Assembly (NCBI GenBank): GCA_965220895.1
Contig: OZ244850.1
Location: 682,001 to 746,000, forward strand
Length of the DNA: 64,000 bases
Direction of reading: 5' to 3'
From: WTFY01 sp965220895
GTDB taxonomy: Bacteria > Pseudomonadota > Gammaproteobacteria > UBA4575
Below are positions 23,121 through 32,274 of this stretch, in pieces. The notes below the pieces were generated by a model. It was given only the letters and a program-made list of their open reading frames with translations. It was not told where the DNA came from and searched no databases. The position numbers and the translations under genes were made by a program. Numbering within the stretch: position 1 is the first letter of the stretch; each line of letters opens with the position of its first letter.

Positions 23121-24971
23121 CTAGAACATCTCCGATGAATCGATATCCGTTTGCACGTCTTCTTCTGCTGTACCGCGTGTAGGGATATGGTCTCCCGTGA
23201 TCATCTGGTCGTAGCTCATTCCAGGCCCGACCATGGGATACACACCTGCATCCGGGTCGATCATGACCTCCAGGAACGCCGGCCCCTCGAATTCCATGAA
23301 CTTCCTGATCACTGGCTGGAGATCTGCACTTTGCTCCAGCCTCTCTGCATATTCATAGCCATCCGCCTGGGCCGCCCTGATGAAATCCTTTTTGTGCAAG
23401 GACTTGTCGCTGGCGGATAATCTGCCCTTGAAGAAAAGCTTTTGCCATTGCTTCACCATGCCGTCACCGAGATTGTTCAGTATCACGATCTTGATGGGCA
23501 GCTTGTAGGTGGTGACCGTCTCCAGCTCACCCAGGTTCATACGTATGCTGGCATCGCCGTCGATATCGATCACGACGCGGTCCGGTTGGGCAAACTGGGC
23601 GCCGATCGCCGCCGGCAAGCCGAAACCCATGGTCCCCATGCTGCCCGAAGTCAGCCAGAGCCGTGGCAGCCGAAAGTCGAAATACTGGGCTGCCCACATC
23701 TGGTGCTGTCCCACACCCGTACTGATGATTGCCTCGCCTTTCGTGTACTTGTTGATTTCCTCGATCACTGCATAGGGCTGGATGAGATCACCTTGCCTGT
23801 CATAGTTCATGGCATACGTGCTCTTGAGCTTTGCAATGTGCGCATCCCAGGACGGGTAGCTCTTGCTGAACGAACGTGGACCCGCCCCGTAATCCAGCAG
23901 CTTTTTCAGCGCTTGCGGCAAAAGGCCGACGTGGCTCCAGTCCACCGTCTTGACCTTGTGGATCTCGGACGGATCGACATCCAGGTGTGCGATGAATTTT
24001 GCCTTCGGCGCGAACCTGTCCGGCACCGCGGCAACTCGATCATCAAAGCGCGCACCGATGGCAATCAGACAGTCACAGTCTTCAACCGCATAGTTCGCAA
24101 AGGCTGTGCCATGCATGCCAAGCATGTGCAGTGACCTTGCTCTCGTCGTGTCATAGGTGCCGATTCCCATCAGCGTGGTCACGACCGGAATCCCGAGTCG
24201 ATCCGCCAATGCCCGGACCCCGTCTGCTGCACCGCCGTTGATCACACCACCGCCGGCATAGATGAGCGGTCGCTCCGATCCCTCCAGGGCATCAAAAAAT
24301 GAACCGCACTTCTCATCGGTCAACACATTTCCGGTGACCTCGGCGATGCGCTCGCGGTAGCCTCGAACAAGCAACCGGCCCTTGCCCTGGAACACCCCTT
24401 CCCAGTTCTGCACGTCCTTGGGAATGTCAATGACCACGGGCCCCGGCCTGCCGGTACGGGCTATCTCAAACGCCGTGCGAACCGTAGCCTCGAGTTTCTC
24501 CGGATCCGTGATCAGGAAAACATGTTTTGCAACGGCCCCCATGATGTTGGAAATCGGGGCTTCCTGGAAGCCATCGCTGCCAATGGCGGGGGTCGGGACC
24601 TGTCCACAGATGACGACGATGGGAATCGAATCTGCCATGCAGTCGCGAACCGGCGTCACGGTATTGGTGGCCCCCGGACCCGAGGTCACCAGCACGACGC
24701 CGACCTTGCCACTGGCCCGCGCATATCCCGAAGCCATGAACCCTGCACCCTGCTCATTGGCAGGAACGATCAACGGCATGGACTCATTCGTTTCCGCGTT
24801 GTAACGAAACACCGCGTCATAGGTCGGCAGGATCGCACCCCCGCTGTAGCCGAAGATGATTTCAGTGCCTTCCTGCGCCAGCACATGCATGATGATGTCC
24901 GATCCCGGCATGGTAGTTCCAGCCAAGGGGTGGGGCCGCGCATCGTCTTCAATTTGACAGGCTGGTTGCAT
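23121..24971 (-). CDS. ilvB: Acetolactate synthase large subunit, orphan copy
   Basis: 616 aa. A TPP-dependent enzyme that condenses pyruvate (or 2-ketobutyrate) to acetohydroxy acids in branched-chain amino acid synthesis. The N-terminal Pyr domain includes GYSGGAILPTYD and NEQGAGFMASGYAR; the central FAD-binding region and the PP domain (IDGDASIRMNLGE...NLGDGM) carry the TPP/Mg motif GDG...N. The start is ATG 24971, since upstream codons to 25091 look non-coding. No ilvN or ilvC follows; a HipA-type gene lies downstream, so the small subunit must come from elsewhere. Confidence 0.92.
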   Translation of the reverse strand: MQPACQIEDDARPHPLAGTTMPGSDIIMHVLAQEGTEIIFGYSGGAILPTYDAVFRYNAETNESMPLIVPANEQGAGFMASGYARASGKVGVVLVTSGPGATNTVTPVRDCMADSIPIVVICGQVPTPAIGSDGFQEAPISNIMGAVAKHVFLITDPEKLEATVRTAFEIARTGRPGPVVIDIPKDVQNWEGVFQGKGRLLVRGYRERIAEVTGNVLTDEKCGSFFDALEGSERPLIYAGGGVINGGAADGVRALADRLGIPVVTTLMGIGTYDTTRARSLHMLGMHGTAFANYAVEDCDCLIAIGARFDDRVAAVPDRFAPKAKFIAHLDVDPSEIHKVKTVDWSHVGLLPQALKKLLDYGAGPRSFSKSYPSWDAHIAKLKSTYAMNYDRQGDLIQPYAVIEEINKYTKGEAIISTGVGQHQMWAAQYFDFRLPRLWLTSGSMGTMGFGLPAAIGAQFAQPDRVVIDIDGDASIRMNLGELETVTTYKLPIKIVILNNLGDGMVKQWQKLFFKGRLSASDKSLHKKDFIRAAQADGYEYAERLEQSADLQPVIRKFMEFEGPAFLEVMIDPDAGVYPMVGPGMSYDQMITGDHIPTRGTAEEDVQTDIDSSEMF

Positions 24972-25370
24972 GATTTTTCCGCCGTTGCAGAGGGTAATCA
25001 CTAAACGAATGACTATATCGTTAAACCAATAACGCTGCCAATTCGTTTTGTTCAGCGGATGTCCTTGGCGAATGGCAGTTATTCGCCTCATACAGCCAAC
25101 GGCTCGTTACCTCACACGTGACCCGCCCGCGCTCGTGTCTGAGCGATCTGCCATGGCGTGAGATCGTGATGCCATGAACGCACGATGGCCATCCATTCCT
25201 GGTGAACTGAACCAATCTCATTTGCATCAAGGCGCTGTGCAATTACCCGAAGAAGACGCCAGCCTGGACAGTTATAAGGCTGCTTTAAACAGCCATAATT
25301 ATATTTTTGTTGAATCGTTGCTGTATCGCTATCAGACTAGAGCGTTACAAGAACAGCCTGGACCTCAAAT
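24972..25370. promoter_or_regulatory. Divergent control region between ilvB and aprM
   Basis: Nearly 400 bases without a gene. GGCGAAT (25067-25073) and ATTCGCC (25081-25087) form a perfect 7-bp inverted repeat; GGCTG and CAGCC (25278-25294) enclose CTTTAAA. A weak plus-strand promoter, TTGTTG, 17 bases, TATCAG, may lie around 25308-25340. These are candidates for sulfur-responsive control of apr; none is confirmed. Confidence 0.4.
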
Positions 25371-26150
25371 ATGCTCACCGGCAATCCCTTTGCTGAACTC
25401 TCGACTTCCCTCCCCGGTATCGTGGCGCAGGTCTACGTTGTGATCATGTTCATTCTGGTCGTGGCAGGTACGCTGTTCGATGTGATGCACAAAAAAAGTG
25501 CCAAGTACTTTTTTGAAGACTGGCAGAAGTCGAAAAGCAAGGGCACCAGGCAGGTCGGCAACGGAGAAGTCGCGGCCCTGGCCGTGCAAACCCTGGCAAG
25601 CGAGGTGTTGACCTCATCGGAGTTTTGCTCCGCCCGCAGAAGGACTGCCCACCTGCTGACGATGTACGGCTTCGTCATTTATCTCGTTGCCACAGCAATC
25701 ATGGTTTTCGGGTACCCGACTGCCGCGCATCCAACCCCGGTGATCTGGCCGCTGCTGTGGCACCTCGGGGCATTGATGGTCTGTATCGGCGGCTACTGGT
25801 TCTGGTTTTTCATTCGGGTTGACGTGACGGCCGAGGGGTATTCACCGTTTCGCATTGTACAGGCCGACCTGTTCATTCTTTCACTGGTGGCGAGTACGAC
25901 CTTGGCCTTGCTGTGGTCATTGGCACAGTCGTCTGCAATCGGATGGCTGTTCTTCGGGCTGTATGTGCTTGCAACCACGATACTGTTTGGATCGATCCCC
26001 TGGTCCAAGTTTGCACACATGTTCTTCAAGCCCTCTGCGGCCCTGCAGAAAAGGGTCGCCGAAGCCGCGGGTTCAAGAAGCAATCTGCCGGCACCGGCGG
26101 ACAAGCCTGAGACCTTCGGTTCGGCTCGCGGCCTGCCAACGAATTATTAA
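25371..26150 (+). CDS. aprM: APS reductase membrane anchor AprM
   Basis: 259 aa integral membrane protein. Several hydrophobic helices are seen: QVYVVIMFILVVAGTLF (about 20-36), LLTMYGFVIYLVATAIMVFG, WPLLWHLGALMVCIGGYWFWFF, LFILSLVASTTLALLW and GWLFFGLYVLATTILFG. Placed directly upstream of aprB-aprA, it matches the AprM anchor used by many sulfur oxidisers instead of the QmoABC complex to pass electrons to quinone. Hydrophilic loops may contact AprBA. No clear ribosome-binding site precedes the ATG. Confidence 0.85.
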   Translation: MLTGNPFAELSTSLPGIVAQVYVVIMFILVVAGTLFDVMHKKSAKYFFEDWQKSKSKGTRQVGNGEVAALAVQTLASEVLTSSEFCSARRRTAHLLTMYGFVIYLVATAIMVFGYPTAAHPTPVIWPLLWHLGALMVCIGGYWFWFFIRVDVTAEGYSPFRIVQADLFILSLVASTTLALLWSLAQSSAIGWLFFGLYVLATTILFGSIPWSKFAHMFFKPSAALQKRVAEAAGSRSNLPAPADKPETFGSARGLPTNY

Positions 26151-26231
26151 GTCAGCTGATCGGTTTTTGGTTCGGCTGGCATTTAGTCCCCAAGACAGAA
26201 GATACCCAACCACAGGAGATGACAGAATAGC

Positions 26232-26678
26232 ATGCCCACTTTCGTATATATGACCCGCTGTGATGGTTGTGGCCACTGCGTCGATGTCTGTCCCTCGGAC
26301 ATCATGCACATCGACAAGACCTATCGTCGTGCCTACAACATCGAACCCAACATGTGCTGGGAGTGTTACTCCTGCGTGAAGGCCTGCCCTCAAAATGCCA
26401 TCGATTGCCGCGGGTACGCCGATTTCGCACCTCTCGGCCACAGCGTGAGAGCGCTCCGCGAGGAAGAGAAGGGTACGATCTCCTGGAAGATCCTGTTTCG
26501 TGATGGTCGCGAAAAGAATTTCGTCTCGCCCATCCGCACGACCCCATGGGGCACAATCCCGTCGCCGGCCGAGCTGGAGACACCCAGTGCAGATGCGATG
26601 CAGTCCCAGGAACTTGCACACGAACCCGATTCACTCAATATCGAAGGCGGACTGCCGACGTTGAAAGGAGCGGTCTAG
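26232..26678 (+). CDS. aprB: Adenylylsulfate reductase beta subunit
   Basis: 148 aa. Two [4Fe-4S] clusters are given by CDGCGHCVDVCP (10-21) and CWECYSCVKACP, followed by the long AprB tail that wraps AprA. It transfers electrons between AprA flavin and the membrane. AGGAGA lies about 10 bases upstream. Its TAG stop shares one base with the aprA GTG start, indicating tight coupling. Confidence 0.95.
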   Translation: MPTFVYMTRCDGCGHCVDVCPSDIMHIDKTYRRAYNIEPNMCWECYSCVKACPQNAIDCRGYADFAPLGHSVRALREEEKGTISWKILFRDGREKNFVSPIRTTPWGTIPSPAELETPSADAMQSQELAHEPDSLNIEGGLPTLKGAV

Positions 26679-28522
26679 TGGGCTGGTTTAATCGCAGAAA
26701 AACGGTTTTTGAAGATTGCGACGTGCTCGTTGTCGGTGGCGGCATGGCTGGCTGCGGTGCTACCTACGAATCCAAGTACTGGGGGCGCGACCTCAAGGTG
26801 GTCTGCGTCGAAAAGGCCAATATCGAGCGCAGTGGCGCGGTCGCACAGGGCCTGTATGCAATCAACTGCTACATGGGCATGCAGTGGAACGAAAATCAGC
26901 CGGAGGATCATGTGCGCTATGCGCGTAATGACCTCATGGGGCTCGTGCGAGAGGACCTGGGCTACGACATCGCCCGGCACGTCGACTCCACGGTGCACAA
27001 ATTCGAGGAATGGGGCCTTCCCATGATGCGGGACCCGGAAACGGGGCGCTACCAGCGCGAGGGCAAGTGGCAGATCATGATTCACGGCGAAAGCTACAAG
27101 CCGATCGTCGCCGAAGCGGCACGCAAGGCTGCGGACGAAGTCTACAACCGAATCATGGTCACCCACCTGTTGATGGATGAGGCGAAATCAAACCGGGTAG
27201 CCGGGGCCGTGGGTTTCAATGTCCGTACCGGGGATTTCCATGTATTTCGTGCCAAGGCAGTAATCATCTGTGCCGGGGGTGCATCGCACATTTACAAGCC
27301 ACGTGCCGTGGGAGAAGGCATGGGACGCACCTGGTATGCCCCCTGGAGCAGTGCCTCGGCCTATGCACTGCCGATTCTCGTCGGCGCCAAGATGACACAA
27401 ATGGAAAACCGGATCGTTCTTGCCCGGTTCAAGGACGGCTACGGTCCTGTAGGCGCCTACTTCCTGCACCTCAAGACGTATACGGAAAACGCGTATGGCG
27501 AGGAATACGAATCCAAGTGGTACGACCAGACGAAGGAACTGGTAGGCGATTACATCGACCATCACCCGACCCCGACCTGTCTGCGTAACCACGCTTTTCT
27601 TGAAGAGCTGAAAGCAGGTCGAGGCCCGATCCGCATGGTCACCAAGGAGGCCTTCCAGGATCCTCACAAGGAAACCGTTGGCTGGGAGAACTTTCTCGGT
27701 ATGACCATCGGGCAAGCGGTGGTCTGGGCGTCGCAAAACATTGACCCCAAGCATATCAACCCGGAGCTGACAACTTCCGAACCCTACGTCATGGGGTCTC
27801 ATGCGACCTGCTCGGGTGCCTGGGCAAGTGGCCCCGAGGATGTCGCACCTGATGACTATCAGTGGGGCTATAACCGCATGATGTCCGTCGAAGGACTGTT
27901 TGGCGCAGGGGATACGATCGGCGGCAGCGCACACAAGTTCTCGTCGGGGTCCTACACCGAGGGGCGGATCGCAGCCAAGGCGGCGGTCAACTACGTCAAC
28001 GACATGAAAAGTGAAAAACCCCGGGTCAGTGAGAAACAGTATGAAGACCTGAAAAAAGTCATCTACCAGCCCTTGGAAAACTACGAGGTTGGCCGCAACG
28101 AGATCGTGGCAGGCACCGTCTCGCCAAGCTATATCCTGCCAATCCATGGACTCCAGCGTCTTGAAAAGATCATGGACGAATACGTTGGTGGAATCAGTAC
28201 CAACTACATGACCAATGAACCCTTGCTCACCCGTGGCCTGGAGTTGCTGGACATGCTGAAGGAAGACCTCAACCACATCGGGGCCGAAGACCTCCATCAA
28301 CTGCAAAGGGCATGGGAACTCCAGCACCGGTTCTTGGCTTCCCAGTCAGTGGCCCACCACACCCTGTTCCGCAAGGAGACGCGCTGGCCCGGGTATTACT
28401 ATCGTGGTGATCACCCGAAACTCGATGACGAGAACTGGCACTGCCTCACCCTGTCCCGCTATGACCAAGAGTCCGACAGCTGGGACTTGGAGAAAGCGCC
28501 CGTCCATCACATCATCGACTAG
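26678..28522 (+). CDS. aprA: Adenylylsulfate reductase alpha subunit
   Basis: 614 aa flavoprotein. It interconverts sulfite + AMP and APS; in a sulfur oxidiser it would run as sulfite to APS. FAD-binding VVGGGMAGCGATYESK sits at the start, then EKANIERSGAVAQGLYAIN, MVTKEAFQ, and GLFGAGDTIGGSAHKFSSG. The start is a GTG (GTG GGC TGG) overlapping the aprB stop; the first in-frame ATG is too far into the flavin domain. The full-length frame has no anomalies. Confidence 0.97.
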   Translation: MGWFNRRKTVFEDCDVLVVGGGMAGCGATYESKYWGRDLKVVCVEKANIERSGAVAQGLYAINCYMGMQWNENQPEDHVRYARNDLMGLVREDLGYDIARHVDSTVHKFEEWGLPMMRDPETGRYQREGKWQIMIHGESYKPIVAEAARKAADEVYNRIMVTHLLMDEAKSNRVAGAVGFNVRTGDFHVFRAKAVIICAGGASHIYKPRAVGEGMGRTWYAPWSSASAYALPILVGAKMTQMENRIVLARFKDGYGPVGAYFLHLKTYTENAYGEEYESKWYDQTKELVGDYIDHHPTPTCLRNHAFLEELKAGRGPIRMVTKEAFQDPHKETVGWENFLGMTIGQAVVWASQNIDPKHINPELTTSEPYVMGSHATCSGAWASGPEDVAPDDYQWGYNRMMSVEGLFGAGDTIGGSAHKFSSGSYTEGRIAAKAAVNYVNDMKSEKPRVSEKQYEDLKKVIYQPLENYEVGRNEIVAGTVSPSYILPIHGLQRLEKIMDEYVGGISTNYMTNEPLLTRGLELLDMLKEDLNHIGAEDLHQLQRAWELQHRFLASQSVAHHTLFRKETRWPGYYYRGDHPKLDDENWHCLTLSRYDQESDSWDLEKAPVHHIID

Positions 28523-28796
28523 CGCGGGACACACCGGACACCGCATCTGCGAGTCGGGGCGCACCGGCAGGGCTCTGTCATGCCCCACTCCAGAATTCGC
28601 ACCTCAAGAACACCTTTCCCGGAGAGGTATCCTGTTTGTTCATGAACAAGGGTGCTTTCTGACCCGTGGGTGGGACAGAAGAGAACTGAACTTCCGACCA
28701 AGCAAGCCGTGTAACCAAATCCCGGCGGATGCTTGCGAATAGGTCCGGGAACCGGTAGGGTCAGTCCCTGCCACAGGATCAGGTCCACTTATTCCT
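28523..28796. other. Intergenic region aprA-cbbQ
   Basis: 274 bases. It contains the 14-bp perfect palindrome TTGTTCATGAACAA (28636-28649). No terminator with a T-run was seen, so read-through from apr into the ATPase gene is possible. Confidence 0.45.
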
Positions 28797-29609
28797 ATGA
28801 AAGCAAAGTCCTTCAAGCCAGAAGAATATTTCGTCGAAAAAGAACCCTATTACGAACCCATCGGCAAAGAGATCGAGGTATTCGAGGCGGCTTACAACAA
28901 CCAGCTTCCGGTCTTGCTCAAGGGTCCCACAGGCTGTGGGAAAACCCGCTTCATGGAGTACATGAGCTGGCGAATCAAATGCCCGCTGATTACCGTGTCA
29001 TGCCATGATGATTTAACGGCATCCGACCTGGTGGGCCGCTACCTTGTCACCGGGGGTGAAACGGTGTGGGTGGATGGGCCACTCGCGCGTGCCGTGCGCG
29101 CGGGCAGCATCTGTTATCTCGACGAGATCGTAGAAGCAAGAAAGGACACGACTGTGGTGATCCATCCCTTATGCGATGACCGCCGTGTATTGCCCATGGA
29201 GAAACTGGGAGAACTGCTCGAGGCACCCCCCGAGTTCTGCATGGCCATTTCATACAACCCAGGCTACCAGAGCGTCCTGAAAGATTTAAAGCAGAGTACG
29301 CGTCAACGGTTTGTCGCACTCAAGTTCGATTACCCGGATGCCGCCGTTGAACAGAAAATTGTCGAAAAGGAAACCGGTGTAGGCAGCGAGACCGCCAAGC
29401 AGCTGGTTAAATTTGCCCAGATGACGCGCAATCTCAAGGGAGGGGGCCTAGACGAAGGTGCCAGTACACGCCTGCTCGTCCATGCTGCCAAGCTCATGGT
29501 GGAGGGGGTAGCCCCAGTCACAGCCTGTGCAAGCTCCATATCCCAGGCACTCACGGATGACCCGGAGATGTTGATTGCAGTCAACGAACTGAGTTCTTCT
29601 GTATTCTGA
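28797..29609 (+). CDS. cbbQ: CbbQ/NirQ/NorQ-family MoxR AAA+ ATPase
   Basis: 270 aa. Walker A GPTGCGKT near residues 42-49, Walker B region ICYLDEIVEARKDT, sensor ISYNPGYQ and an arginine-finger-type STRQRF follow the CbbQ/NorQ pattern. Such ATPases normally work with a VWA-domain partner (CbbO, NorD) to remodel metalloenzymes such as Rubisco or NO reductase. No VWA gene follows; the next genes are on the other strand. It may service the apr proteins or an enzyme encoded elsewhere. Confidence 0.85.
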   Translation: MKAKSFKPEEYFVEKEPYYEPIGKEIEVFEAAYNNQLPVLLKGPTGCGKTRFMEYMSWRIKCPLITVSCHDDLTASDLVGRYLVTGGETVWVDGPLARAVRAGSICYLDEIVEARKDTTVVIHPLCDDRRVLPMEKLGELLEAPPEFCMAISYNPGYQSVLKDLKQSTRQRFVALKFDYPDAAVEQKIVEKETGVGSETAKQLVKFAQMTRNLKGGGLDEGASTRLLVHAAKLMVEGVAPVTACASSISQALTDDPEMLIAVNELSSSVF

Positions 29610-29691
29610 AATATCCGGCACCGCCGGAGTTTCCGGTGCGTCATAAGTCCGTCAACCACTGACAGTTCGGTTTTCCGTCCTGAGCTGCGCC

Positions 29692-30282
29692 CTATCCGTG
29701 CAATGCCGTTTGGATCTTCTTGCGCAATTGCGGAACCGTCTCGGCCTCAAACCAGCAGTTTTTCTTCAGCCACCCGATGTTTCTCGGTGAAGGATGCGGG
29801 AGTGGAAAATACAGCGGTCCGTACTTTTCACCCTGGCGGACGGTCTCTGCAAGCGTGGGACGAAGATCCGGCAGATAGTGCTTTTGTGCATACTGTCCGA
29901 CCAGCAATACAAGTTGGATCCTTGGCAGCAGGGACAAGAGCCGCTGATGCCACAACTCGGCACATTCCTTGCGTGGCGGCAGATCACCTGAGCGACCCGT
30001 ACCGGGATAGCAAAATCCCATCGGGATGATGGCAATCCTTTGCGCATCGTAGAACACGCTCTCATCGAGATCCATCCACTGGCGCAATCGCTTGCCACTG
30101 GCGTCATTCCAGGGGATGCCGGTCTCGTGCACCCTGACTCCGGGTGCCTGACCCATCACCAGTATCCGTGCACTGCGTTTGGCCCTCAAGACCGGCTTTG
30201 GACCCAGTGGAAGCTCGGGCTCACAGATGCGGCAAGCCCTGACTTCTGTCAGCAACCTGTCGAGTCTGGTGGTCCTTGCCAT
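29692..30282 (-). CDS. Uracil-DNA glycosylase family protein (COG1573)
   Basis: 196 aa. The GQAPGVRVHETGIPWNDASGKRL loop and the C-terminal PLPHPSPRN match family 4-like uracil-DNA glycosylases. An N-terminal CRICEPELPLGPKPV supplies cysteines as in Fe-S-containing members. It may repair deaminated DNA; some relatives are not glycosylases, so activity needs testing. Its start codon shares one base with the preceding gene's stop. Confidence 0.8.
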   Translation of the reverse strand: MARTTRLDRLLTEVRACRICEPELPLGPKPVLRAKRSARILVMGQAPGVRVHETGIPWNDASGKRLRQWMDLDESVFYDAQRIAIIPMGFCYPGTGRSGDLPPRKECAELWHQRLLSLLPRIQLVLLVGQYAQKHYLPDLRPTLAETVRQGEKYGPLYFPLPHPSPRNIGWLKKNCWFEAETVPQLRKKIQTALHG

Positions 30283-30764
30283 CAGTCAACGGGGTCCCTG
30301 CTTTTCCCCCGCGTGCGGGACCGGTGGCGATGCGAGCGGATGCGGTAGGCAATGATCCCCTGCATGAGTCGGGAATACGGGAAACCGCTGATGCCGTCGA
30401 ACTGACTTTCTGCCCGATGGATCAGTGAGTCGATGTCCTTCACGGTTGGTGCATCATCCTGGTCTACTTGCCGTTGCAGACCTAGCATGCCTCCGTTCTG
30501 TATCTTGATTTCATCGGCATGCGCCAGGGTCTGGCTGACCTTGCTGCGACGCAAAGCAAACCTTGCCTTCTCGCGTAATTCAGTCAGCAAGTGGTTACAG
30601 CGCTGCAGTCGTGGCAGGGAATTGCAGGCCACTCCCTCACGGTCTGCCAGGTTAAAACGATGTGACCTGCTGCAACTGCAAATACGCGAGTTGATCGCCT
30701 TCTCGAACACGCAACGGTGGGGATTGACGGACTTGTACGTGGTTTGGTACTGATGCTCATCCAT
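30282..30764 (-). CDS. Four-cysteine protein, paralogue B (C-x12-C-x15-C-x8-C)
   Basis: 160 aa. Cysteines 18, 31, 47 and 56 reproduce exactly the C-x12-C-x15-C-x8-C spacing of the 11253-11660 protein, with an extra Cys29. The block EIKIQNGGMLGLQRQVDQ aligns with KIQYGGLLGLTRDVMQ, and both end in basic segments. Function unknown; a metal or Fe-S site is likely. Translationally linked (TGATG overlap) to a glycosylase gene whose family often holds Fe-S clusters. Confidence 0.7.
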   Translation of the reverse strand: MDEHQYQTTYKSVNPHRCVFEKAINSRICSCSRSHRFNLADREGVACNSLPRLQRCNHLLTELREKARFALRRSKVSQTLAHADEIKIQNGGMLGLQRQVDQDDAPTVKDIDSLIHRAESQFDGISGFPYSRLMQGIIAYRIRSHRHRSRTRGKSRDPVD

Positions 30765-30826
30765 TGAGCGAATACCCCTGCTCCCGTTGGATCACAGCGA
30801 CAGGGAAAGAACAGGCCATGGACCCG

Positions 30827-31066
30827 CTACTTCTCCCATTCCCTCAATATGGGGGCATGGCGCGGCTCCCGCAGTCTTTGTTCGGCCTCAAGCTCATCCT
30901 TGGCGAAAATCATCTTGATTGCGGTCCTGCTGTCCTCGCCCACAATAGTTCTTTGTTCGCGTGCGAAATTCTTTGCCGGCTTGAACTCGTCGAAGCTGTC
31001 GATAAGCTCAAGGTCCTTGATCGCACCGGCAGACCCGGATGTGATTTTGTAAACAAAGTACGGCAT
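30827..31066 (-). CDS. Small hypothetical protein divergent from Rieske gene
   Basis: 79 aa from ATG 31066: MPYFVYKITSG, then IDSFDEFKPAKNFAREQRT and AKDELEAEQRLREPRHAP. Charged, no signal or membrane segment. It reads like a genuine conserved protein but no family is recognised. The frame is open upstream to 31171, where it would overlap the Rieske gene; the ATG at 31066 avoids that. Confidence 0.6.
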   Translation of the reverse strand: MPYFVYKITSGSAGAIKDLELIDSFDEFKPAKNFAREQRTIVGEDSRTAIKMIFAKDELEAEQRLREPRHAPILREWEK

Positions 31067-31111
31067 GATGAGTACTTCTAGTGTAACAGTTCGTTTCCGA
31101 TCCTTGATTCC

Positions 31112-31447
31112 ATGGATTCCCAGGCCAAGTACATTGATGTCGCATCCCTTGCCGAGGTATTGCCCGGACATACCCTTAAAGTGACGACGGACCGTGGCGA
31201 TATTCTACTTGCCAATGTTGAAGGCAAAATATATGCCGTTGATGATATGTGTACACATGAAGACTCTTCACTTGCCCTCGGATGCCTGAAAGGCGAACTG
31301 GTAAGCTGCACCCTGCACGGGAGCCGTTTTAACGTCCGTACCGGCCAACCGATGGAAGAACCAGCCACGGAAGCGCTGCGCAGATATCCCGTCCGAATCA
31401 ACCAGGATCGGGTCGAAATTCGCCTGGATCACATCAAGGATGCCTAA
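31112..31447 (+). CDS. Rieske-type [2Fe-2S] ferredoxin
   Basis: 111 aa. The Rieske cluster motifs CTHEDSSL and CTLHGSRF supply two Cys and two His ligands. The compact size fits a soluble electron-transfer ferredoxin of non-haem oxygenase type. Followed by ferredoxin-NADP reductase, which could reduce it. Confidence 0.88.
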   Translation: MDSQAKYIDVASLAEVLPGHTLKVTTDRGDILLANVEGKIYAVDDMCTHEDSSLALGCLKGELVSCTLHGSRFNVRTGQPMEEPATEALRRYPVRINQDRVEIRLDHIKDA

Positions 31448-31509
31448 GTTGATTTTTTCATATCAAGCCCCTATCTTACGTCATCCACTCAACCTGACCC
31501 CCGGATCAC

Positions 31510-32253
31510 ATGAGCAACTGGATCGAAGGCAAAGTTGTCCAAAACAAGCACTGGACGGACGTACTGTATTCGCTTCAAATCGAAGCAGACATTGAACCCT
31601 TCATTGCTGGCCAGTACGGTCGCCTGGGTCTGGATATTGACGAGCAGATCGTGGGGCGTCCCTACTCCTTCGTAAATGCCCCGCACGAGAACACCCACGA
31701 GTTCTACTCGATTACCGTCCGCCACGGCCCCCTGTCCACCAGGCTGTCCTCCCTGCAGGAATCCGATTCTATCTGGATTGATAAACGTGCCAACGGCTTC
31801 TTCACGCTGAATGAAGTGCCCGACGGAAGAGACATCTGGATGTTTGCAACCGGTACCGGGCTCGGACCCTTTCTGTCCATATTGAAATCGGATGAAGTCT
31901 GGCAACGGTTTGAGCGAATCGTGCTGGTGCATGCAGTCCGCTTTGCCAAGGAATTGACCTACCAGGAGACCATACAAAGGTTCAGCGAAAAGTATGAGGA
32001 ACGTTTTCAGATGGTCCCGTTTGTCAGCAGGGAGGAGACTGACTTTGCCCTGCCCGGGCGCATCCCCGCGGCGATCAAGAACTGTGTACTGGAGGAAAGG
32101 GTGGGTCTTGAGCTTGACCCGGCGCATTCACAGACGATGCTTTGCGGAAATCCGAACATGCTCGTGGACACGCGCAATGCATTGAAAGAGAAAGGGCTTG
32201 AGAAAAATCTGCGCCGCAGTCCCGGGCATATCACAACCGAAAGTTACTGGTAG
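31510..32253 (+). CDS. fpr: Ferredoxin--NADP+ reductase
   Basis: 247 aa. FAD-binding GRPYSFVNAP, nucleotide loop ATGTGLGPFLSIL and C-terminal LCGNPNMLVDTRNALKEKGLEKNLRRSPGHITTESYW match Fpr enzymes. Exchanges electrons between NADP(H) and ferredoxin/flavodoxin. It lies 62 bases after the Rieske gene on the same strand and converges with the pteridine reductase. Confidence 0.93.
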   Translation: MSNWIEGKVVQNKHWTDVLYSLQIEADIEPFIAGQYGRLGLDIDEQIVGRPYSFVNAPHENTHEFYSITVRHGPLSTRLSSLQESDSIWIDKRANGFFTLNEVPDGRDIWMFATGTGLGPFLSILKSDEVWQRFERIVLVHAVRFAKELTYQETIQRFSEKYEERFQMVPFVSREETDFALPGRIPAAIKNCVLEERVGLELDPAHSQTMLCGNPNMLVDTRNALKEKGLEKNLRRSPGHITTESYW

Positions 32254-32274
32254 CCTGCGTGGTTTTTAGAGCCG

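Noticed and set aside
27188..28327. A 379-codon open frame antisense to aprA
   Set aside because: aprA on the plus strand is highly conserved over its full length; the antisense frame follows from its codon bias and has no recognisable domain or ribosome-binding site.
29612..29640. GC-rich partial hairpin after the cbbQ gene
   Set aside because: The stem GCACCG/CGGTGC is short and has no T-run; not enough to call a terminator.
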